Source: Pyrinomonadaceae bacterium (GTDB taxonomy: Bacteria; Acidobacteriota; Blastocatellia; Pyrinomonadales; Pyrinomonadaceae). Taken from it: a stretch of DNA of 10,237 nt. The stretch is from NCBI GenBank assembly GCA_014379795.1, contig JACMLC010000289.1:1-10237 (forward strand). Direction: 5' to 3'. The position numbers and the translations under genes were made by a program. The notes below the pieces were generated by a model. It ran no database searches. It saw only the letters and a list, made by a program, of their open reading frames with translations, and was not told where the DNA came from. Below, piece after piece: positions 5,478 to 10,237 of the stretch. Position 1 is the stretch's first letter, and each line of letters opens with the position of its first letter.

Positions 5478-8400
5478 ATGAAATTAAACATCAGGCTAAT
5501 CGTCTCTCTGTGTTTCGCGGCTGCGGTTATTTGTTCCGTGTTTCTCTTACATCACGCAGCAGGAACCAAAACTTCTCTCGCCCCACAAGCGCAAGCCGCA
5601 AAAATCTTGAGCCTCGAAGAGCGAAAATCCATCGCGGAAAATTTCGCGCAGATACCTTTGCACTTTGAATTGAATCAAGGCCAAACAGACCAGAGCGTGC
5701 GCTTCGTGTCGCGCAGCCGCAGCCATGCCCTGCTCTTGAAACAGACCGCAGCCGAATTGGTCTTGCCGAACCGGAAAAAATCCTCCGACGGCAAGCACGA
5801 AGTCTTAGCGCCTGATGTTTTAAAAATGAAGCTCGCCAATGCCAATGCCGATTCAAAGATTGAAGGATTGGATGAGCTGCCCGGTCGCTCGAACTATTAC
5901 ACCGGCAATGATTCCGGCAAATGGCAGCAAGATGTTGCCACTTACGCGAAGGTGAAATACGGCAATGTGTATGAGGGCGTTGATCTGGTTTACTACGGCA
6001 ACCAGCGACAGCTTGAGTACGATTTTCTGGTCGCGCCGAACGCCAATCCTGATGTCATCGAGCTGAGTTTTGAAAATGCCAGAAACATCCGTGTTGATGA
6101 GAAGGGCGATTTGCTCTTGCAGGTCGGCAAGCGCGTCGTGCGCCAGCACGCGCCGTTTGCCTATCAGGAAATTGACGGCATCAAAAAAGAGATCGCGAGC
6201 AGCTATGCGATTAAACGAACTCCGAACTCCGAACTCCGAACTCCGAACTCATCCGTAGTTGGTTTTACTCTCGGCGATTATGACCGAAGCAAGCCGCTCG
6301 TCATTGACCCTGTAATTGTCTTTGCCACTTACCTTGGCGGCAGCGCGGGCGACGACATTTTTACCATCGAAGCGGGTTTCGGCATCGCGGTTGACGCGGG
6401 CGGGAATATTTACGTCGGCGGCGTCACGCCTTCGGCGGACTTTCCGACGATGACTCCGCATCAACCCGCGACCGGCGGAAATTACGATGGTTTTATCAGC
6501 AAATTTAATCCGACCGGCACAGCCTTGCTCTATTCCACATATTTCGGCGGCAGCGACGAAGACAGAGTTTTTAGTATCTCGCTCGGCCCCGCCAACGAGA
6601 TATTCGTTGGCGGTTACACGCTCTCTGTAAACTTTCCGACGCTGACGCCGTTTCAGGCAGCGAACATAGGTCAGAATGATGGCTTCATCGCAAGATTTAC
6701 GAGCAGCGGCGCATTGAGTTATTCGACCTACCTCGGAGGCTCGGGCGGCGACACATGCCTCTTTATCAAGAACCAAGGCGCAGATGTTGTCGTCTTTGCG
6801 GGAGCGACAGGCTCTATTAATTTCCCAACCGCGAACGCTCTGCAACCGTTCAGCGCGGGGCAGGCGGATTTCATTGTCGGCAAACTGAACTTAAGCACCA
6901 ACACAATGATTTTTTCCACCTACTTTGGCGGCGTCGCAAGTGATGCCATGAACCTCGCGTCGGGAGGCGTTGATGCGGCGGGCAATATTTATTTCGGGGG
7001 CGTGAGCAACTCGTTCGACTATCCGGTCACGCCAAACGCTTTTCAAACAGAGAATGGCGGCTCGGATGATGTCGTCATCACGAAACTCAACAGCACTGGC
7101 ACGGCTGTGCTGTACTCGACCTTCATCGGCGGAAATCTGGTTGATGCAGCGGATGCTCTGGCCGTTGACCAGAGCGGCAACGCATACGTCACAGGCTTCA
7201 CAAGGTCTGCCAACTTTCCCATGAAGAATGCATTTCAGTCTGAATTAAATGACCCGGATGCTTTTGTCACTAAATTGAATCCGAGCGGGAGCGAGCTGGT
7301 CTTTTCGACCTTCCTCGGCGGCAACAATCTGGAAAGAGGCTCCGGCATCACAGCCGACGCGGGCGGCAATTGTTATGTGACAGGGCGTTCCAACTCCGGC
7401 GATTTTCCGACCAAGCGCGCCGTGCGCCCGCCGCGCGGTCTGGACGATGCTTTTATTTCCAGATTTAACCGTGACGGCGCATTGCTCTTTTCCACGCTCT
7501 ATGGCGGCAGCGCGAACGATTACGGTTTCGGGATCGCCGCAGACAACAGCAACAACGCTTATGTCACAGGGCGTGCGACCAGAAACTTCTTTATCACGCC
7601 GGGAGCTTTTCAAAGCGCCATCGGCGGCAACGCGGATGCTTTTCTCACAAAGATCAACACCTCCGCGCGCAAGGTTAAGAGCGATTTTGACGGCGATGGT
7701 AAAGCTGACATCGCTGTCTTTCGCCAGAACACCGGAGTCTGGTACGTCTTGCAAAGCTCTAACGGCGTGGTTCGCTCACAAGCCTTCGGCATGAACGGCG
7801 ACTTGCCCGTGCCGGGAGATTACGACGGCGACAGCAAAACGGACTTCGCTGTCTTTCGCCCTGCGGACGGCATCTGGTACATCCTGAACAGCCGCACGAA
7901 CTCGCTGCGCTCTGTCTTCTGGGGCGTCAGTACGGACAAAGCCGTGCCGGGAGATTACGACGGCGATGATAAAACGGACGTGGCCATCTATCGCCCGTCA
8001 AGCGGCGCGTGGTTTATCATCCTGAGTTCGACCAACGGTCTCAGAACAAACTTTTTCGGGCTGCCCGGTAACAAGCCCGTGCAAGCGGATTATGACGGCG
8101 ACGGCGTGACAGACATCGCCGTGTTTGACCCGAACAATGGCGTCTGGTCTATCATAGGCTCTTTCGCAGGTGTCATCGCGCAAAAGTTCGGAACCGGCAC
8201 GGACAGACCCGTTCCCGCAGATTACGACGGTGACGGCTATGACGACCTCGCGGTTTACCGTCCCTCCGAGGGTATCTGGTACATCCTGCGTAGCAGCAGC
8301 GGCAATTCGCTGTTCGCATTTCAATGGGGACTCGGCACGGACATCCCCAGCGCAGCCGATTATGACGGCGACGGCAAAGAAGACATAGCAGTCTTTCGCC

Positions 8401-8510
8401 CCTCGAACGGCGTTTGGTACATCACACGCAGCTCGAACAATTCAAACTTCGCGACAGCGTTTGGTTTGAATGGAGATGTTCCTGTCGCTTCGGCCTACGT
8501 GCCGCAGTAA
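5478..8510 (+). CDS. Large secreted SBBP beta-propeller plus FG-GAP/VCBS repeat protein
   Basis: A 1010-residue exported protein. An N-terminal signal or anchor segment (hydrophobic from residue 5 to 24) is followed by an N-terminal domain beginning FELNQGQ (63-69), which in this family comes before SBBP repeats. From about residue 282 to 735 there are seven SBBP units, each opening with a T(Y/F/L)xGG-type motif (TYLGG, TYFGG, TYLGG, TYFGG, TFIGG, TFLGG, TLYGG) and carrying GNxYVxG and DAFxxKxN motifs. Seven units fit one closed seven-blade propeller. Residues 737-1010 hold six FG-GAP/VCBS-type repeats of 44-46 residues, each starting with a calcium loop such as FDGDGKAD or YDGDGKED followed by IAVFRPSNGVWY. 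No sortase, PEP-CTERM or type IX sorting tail is visible. The likely role is extracellular binding or adhesion; no catalytic residues are seen. A heptanucleotide tandem repeat lies at residues 247-259. AAGGAG at 5464-5469 sets the start. Domain calls are firm; the function is not known. Confidence 0.92.
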   Translation: MKLNIRLIVSLCFAAAVICSVFLLHHAAGTKTSLAPQAQAAKILSLEERKSIAENFAQIPLHFELNQGQTDQSVRFVSRSRSHALLLKQTAAELVLPNRKKSSDGKHEVLAPDVLKMKLANANADSKIEGLDELPGRSNYYTGNDSGKWQQDVATYAKVKYGNVYEGVDLVYYGNQRQLEYDFLVAPNANPDVIELSFENARNIRVDEKGDLLLQVGKRVVRQHAPFAYQEIDGIKKEIASSYAIKRTPNSELRTPNSSVVGFTLGDYDRSKPLVIDPVIVFATYLGGSAGDDIFTIEAGFGIAVDAGGNIYVGGVTPSADFPTMTPHQPATGGNYDGFISKFNPTGTALLYSTYFGGSDEDRVFSISLGPANEIFVGGYTLSVNFPTLTPFQAANIGQNDGFIARFTSSGALSYSTYLGGSGGDTCLFIKNQGADVVVFAGATGSINFPTANALQPFSAGQADFIVGKLNLSTNTMIFSTYFGGVASDAMNLASGGVDAAGNIYFGGVSNSFDYPVTPNAFQTENGGSDDVVITKLNSTGTAVLYSTFIGGNLVDAADALAVDQSGNAYVTGFTRSANFPMKNAFQSELNDPDAFVTKLNPSGSELVFSTFLGGNNLERGSGITADAGGNCYVTGRSNSGDFPTKRAVRPPRGLDDAFISRFNRDGALLFSTLYGGSANDYGFGIAADNSNNAYVTGRATRNFFITPGAFQSAIGGNADAFLTKINTSARKVKSDFDGDGKADIAVFRQNTGVWYVLQSSNGVVRSQAFGMNGDLPVPGDYDGDSKTDFAVFRPADGIWYILNSRTNSLRSVFWGVSTDKAVPGDYDGDDKTDVAIYRPSSGAWFIILSSTNGLRTNFFGLPGNKPVQADYDGDGVTDIAVFDPNNGVWSIIGSFAGVIAQKFGTGTDRPVPADYDGDGYDDLAVYRPSEGIWYILRSSSGNSLFAFQWGLGTDIPSAADYDGDGKEDIAVFRPSNGVWYITRSSNNSNFATAFGLNGDVPVASAYVPQ
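6216..6250 (+). repeat. Five-copy heptanucleotide tandem repeat (CGAACTC) within coding sequence
   Basis: CGAACTC is repeated exactly five times without interruption. In frame it codes for the repeating peptide RTPNSEL then RTPNSS (residues 247-259), because 7 nt cycles through all three frames every 21 nt. It sits between the N-terminal domain and the first propeller strand (VVGFTLGDYDRSKPLVIDP). The gain or loss of one unit would cause a frameshift. Confidence 0.9.
7686..8507 (+). repeat. Tandem FG-GAP/VCBS-type repeat array, about 135 nt period
   Basis: Six units start at nucleotides 7686, 7821, 7956, 8091, 8223 and 8361 (residues 737, 782, 827, 872, 916 and 962). The spacings are 45, 45, 45, 44 and 46 codons. 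DNA similarity is highest at the calcium loop, where variants of GATTACGACGGCGAC recur. The units have diverged, so this is an old protein repeat rather than a recent DNA duplication. Confidence 0.85.
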
Positions 8511-8554
8511 TTATTTATGCGAAGCAAGAGCTGAAAGAGATTAACTGTTTGAGA

Positions 8555-8660
8555 ATTCTCTTTGCGTTCTTTGCGAAAAACCTTTGCGTTCTTTGCGTTT
8601 AAGCCTCAATTTTAAACGCAAAGAACGCGAAGAAGAAGACGCAAAGAACGCAAAGAGAAT
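8555..8660. repeat. 106-bp nested palindrome of the TTTGCGTTC family
   Basis: Outer arms 8555-8575 and 8640-8660 are perfect reverse complements over 21 nt, containing CTCTTTGCGTTCTTTGCG and its complement. Inner arms 8582-8602 and 8612-8632 match at 20 of 21, around a 9-nt loop. The two arm pairs are separated by short A-rich (8576-8581) and purine (8633-8639) linkers. It fills most of the 187-bp gap between the secreted-protein gene and ettA, which holds no gene. It could fold into one long hairpin in RNA or a cruciform in DNA. It may end the upstream transcript, but there is no terminal T run on the plus strand. Confidence 0.85.
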
Positions 8661-8697
8661 GTTCTGTCCTTAGCTCTTCTTTCTGGTAATAGAAAAC

Positions 8698-10237
8698 ATG
8701 CAACAAGAACCCAACAAGATAATTTTCTCAATGGTCGGTGTCAGTAAATTCTATGACAAGAAGGCCGTTCTCAAAGACATTTACCTCTCATTTTTCTACG
8801 GCGCGAAAATCGGTGTCCTGGGATTGAACGGCTCCGGTAAAAGCTCTCTCCTGCGCGTTATCGCGGGCGTGGATAAAGAGATTAACGGCGAAGTCGTGTT
8901 CTCGACCGGATACAGCGTCGGGCTTTTGGAACAGGAGCCAAAGCTTGACGAATCCAAAACCGTGCGCGAAGTGGTCGAAGAGGCCGTCGCGGAGACTGTC
9001 GGCCTCTTGAAAGAGTATGACGAGATTAATAATAAATTCGCAGAGCCGATGTCAGATGACGAGATGGCACAGCTTCTCGAAAGACAGGGCGCGGTGCAGG
9101 AAAAGCTGGATGCGATAGACGCCTGGGATTTGGACTCGCGGCTTGAGATGGCGATGGACGCCTTGCGCTGCCCGCCGGGAGACACGCCCGTCAAAATTCT
9201 TTCGGGCGGCGAGAATCGTCGCGTCGCGCTCTGCCGCCTGCTCCTGCAAAAGCCGGACATTCTTCTGCTTGATGAGCCGACAAACCACCTGGACGCGGAA
9301 TCTGTCGGCTGGCTTGAACAGCACTTGCAGAAATACGAGGGCACGGTCATCGCCGTCACACACGACCGTTATTTTCTCGACAACGTCGCGGGATGGATTC
9401 TCGAACTTGATAGAGGGCACGGCATCCCGTGGCAGGGCAACTATTCCTCATGGCTTGAGCAGAAACAGGAACGCCTGAAGCGCGAAGAGAAATCTGAGAG
9501 CGAGCGGCAGAAGACTTTGCAGCGCGAGTTGGAATGGATACGCATGTCGCCGAAAGGACGCCACGCGAAATCCAAAGCGCGCATCAGTTCTTACGAGGCT
9601 CTATTAAGTCAGGAAAGCGAAAAGCGCGCCGAAAGCTTGGAGATTTATATTCCGCCGGGGCCGCGTCTCGGCAACGTCGTGATCGAAGCAGAAGATGTGA
9701 GCAAGGCTTACGGCGACCGCCTGCTGGTGGACAAGATGTCTTTCGCTCTGCCGCCCGGCGGCATCGTCGGCATCATCGGGCCAAACGGTGCGGGGAAAAC
9801 GACTCTCTTCAGAATGATTACGGAACAAGAGACGCCTGACAGCGGCGCTTTCAAAATCGGAGAGACGGTCAAGGTCGGCTATGTTGACCAGAGCCGTGAT
9901 GCGCTGAGTGCAGACAAAAATATCTGGGAAGAGATTTCCGAAGGTCTTGACGTAGTGCAGCTCGGCGCGCGTCAGGTCAACTCTCGCGCTTACGTTTCGC
10001 GCTTTAACTTCTCAGGCTCAGACCAGCAGAAAAAAGTCGGGACGCTCTCAGGCGGCGAGCGCAACCGCGTCCATCTGGCAAAGATGCTCAAAGAAGGCGC
10101 GAACGTTTTACTGCTCGACGAGCCGACCAACGACCTAGATGTCAACACCATGCGCGCTCTCGAAGAGGCTCTGGAAAACTTTGCCGGATGCGCCGTCGTC
10201 ATCAGCCACGACCGCTGGTTTCTCGACCGCATCGCCA
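8698..10237 (+). CDS. ettA: Energy-dependent translational throttle protein EttA (ABC-F ATPase), truncated at right edge
   Basis: 513 codons of an ABC-F protein that runs off the window; full EttA is about 555 residues, so about 40 are missing. EttA binds the ribosomal E site and gates the first elongation step according to ATP/ADP level. Seen in order: nucleotide domain 1 with Walker A GLNGSGKS (42-49), signature LSGGE (168-172) and Walker B LLLDEPTNHLD (D192, E193 catalytic); an arm insertion around residues 100-155; the P-site tRNA-interacting linker with ELEWIRMSPKGRHAKSKAR, the EttA hallmark; then domain 2 with GPNGAGKT (361-368), LSGGE (450-454) and LLLDEPTNDLD (D474, E475), ending in VISHDRWFLDRIA. 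The NDLD variant in domain 2 is also typical of EttA rather than other ABC-F types. ATG 8698 matches the family start, although no Shine-Dalgarno sequence is evident upstream. This rules out antibiotic-resistance ABC-F proteins as the likely identity. Confidence 0.95.
   Translation, partial: MQQEPNKIIFSMVGVSKFYDKKAVLKDIYLSFFYGAKIGVLGLNGSGKSSLLRVIAGVDKEINGEVVFSTGYSVGLLEQEPKLDESKTVREVVEEAVAETVGLLKEYDEINNKFAEPMSDDEMAQLLERQGAVQEKLDAIDAWDLDSRLEMAMDALRCPPGDTPVKILSGGENRRVALCRLLLQKPDILLLDEPTNHLDAESVGWLEQHLQKYEGTVIAVTHDRYFLDNVAGWILELDRGHGIPWQGNYSSWLEQKQERLKREEKSESERQKTLQRELEWIRMSPKGRHAKSKARISSYEALLSQESEKRAESLEIYIPPGPRLGNVVIEAEDVSKAYGDRLLVDKMSFALPPGGIVGIIGPNGAGKTTLFRMITEQETPDSGAFKIGETVKVGYVDQSRDALSADKNIWEEISEGLDVVQLGARQVNSRAYVSRFNFSGSDQQKKVGTLSGGERNRVHLAKMLKEGANVLLLDEPTNDLDVNTMRALEEALENFAGCAVVISHDRWFLDRIA

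Noticed and set aside
6249..6845. Minus-strand frame of 198 codons opposite the secreted repeat protein
   Set aside because: Antisense to well-conserved SBBP repeats; its own internal repeats simply mirror the sense repeats.
8555..8660. CRISPR-like array suggested by repeated TTTGCGTTC words
   Set aside because: The words are in inverted pairs with almost no spacers, there are no unique spacers of constant size and no cas genes; it is a palindrome.
8796..9359. Minus-strand frame of 187 codons opposite ettA
   Set aside because: Antisense to the first nucleotide-binding domain of EttA; Ser/Arg-rich composition typical of a shadow frame.
8698..10237. Antibiotic-resistance ABC-F protein
   Set aside because: The linker with SPKGRHAKSKAR and the PTNDLD motif in domain 2 are those of the housekeeping EttA type.

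Overview
The window reads as chromosomal DNA of a free-living Gram-negative bacterium. Acidobacteriota, class Blastocatellia (Pyrinomonadales-like), is my best guess. The guess rests on the style of several proteins: a secreted SBBP-propeller protein ending in repeated (F/Y)DGDGxxD units, a single-pass membrane protein with an NTF2-like outer domain, a KirBac channel, a DUF104/PIN toxin-antitoxin pair and the RpoC tail. It is inference and no taxonomic search was possible. The left edge cuts into rpoC and the right edge cuts into ettA.

Layout, left to right. (1) The C-terminal end of rpoC (to 732) is followed by a strong intrinsic terminator (796-833). (2) A well-formed promoter (832-860) starts a tight cluster of three plus-strand genes: a DUF104 antitoxin, a VapC-like PIN-domain RNase toxin and a KirBac-type inward-rectifier K+ channel. 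The three overlap or nearly abut. (3) A 200-bp patch of hairpin repeats (2542-2747) lies between two convergent genes. Part of it has the GTAG-plus-hairpin layout of REP/BIME elements. (4) A minus-strand gene (2775-3632) encodes a membrane-anchored NTF2-like protein. (5) A 310-bp divergent intergenic region follows. (6) Next come a secreted S1/P1-type zinc nuclease, a 96-bp inverted repeat, a YjbQ-family protein, and a 1010-residue secreted protein made of a 7-unit SBBP propeller and six FG-GAP/VCBS-type calcium-loop repeats. (7) A 106-bp nested palindrome precedes ettA, a translational ABC-F ATPase that runs off the right end.

The core genes (rpoC, ettA, yjbQ) are housekeeping. The accessory content is the TA-channel cluster, the secreted nuclease and the large secreted repeat protein. 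I see no phage, transposase, CRISPR array, tRNA or rRNA. The most interesting non-coding signals are the repeats: a REP/BIME-like cluster, two different palindrome families in intergenic gaps, and a five-copy heptanucleotide tandem repeat inside the coding sequence of the large secreted protein. A change of one copy in that repeat would shift the reading frame.
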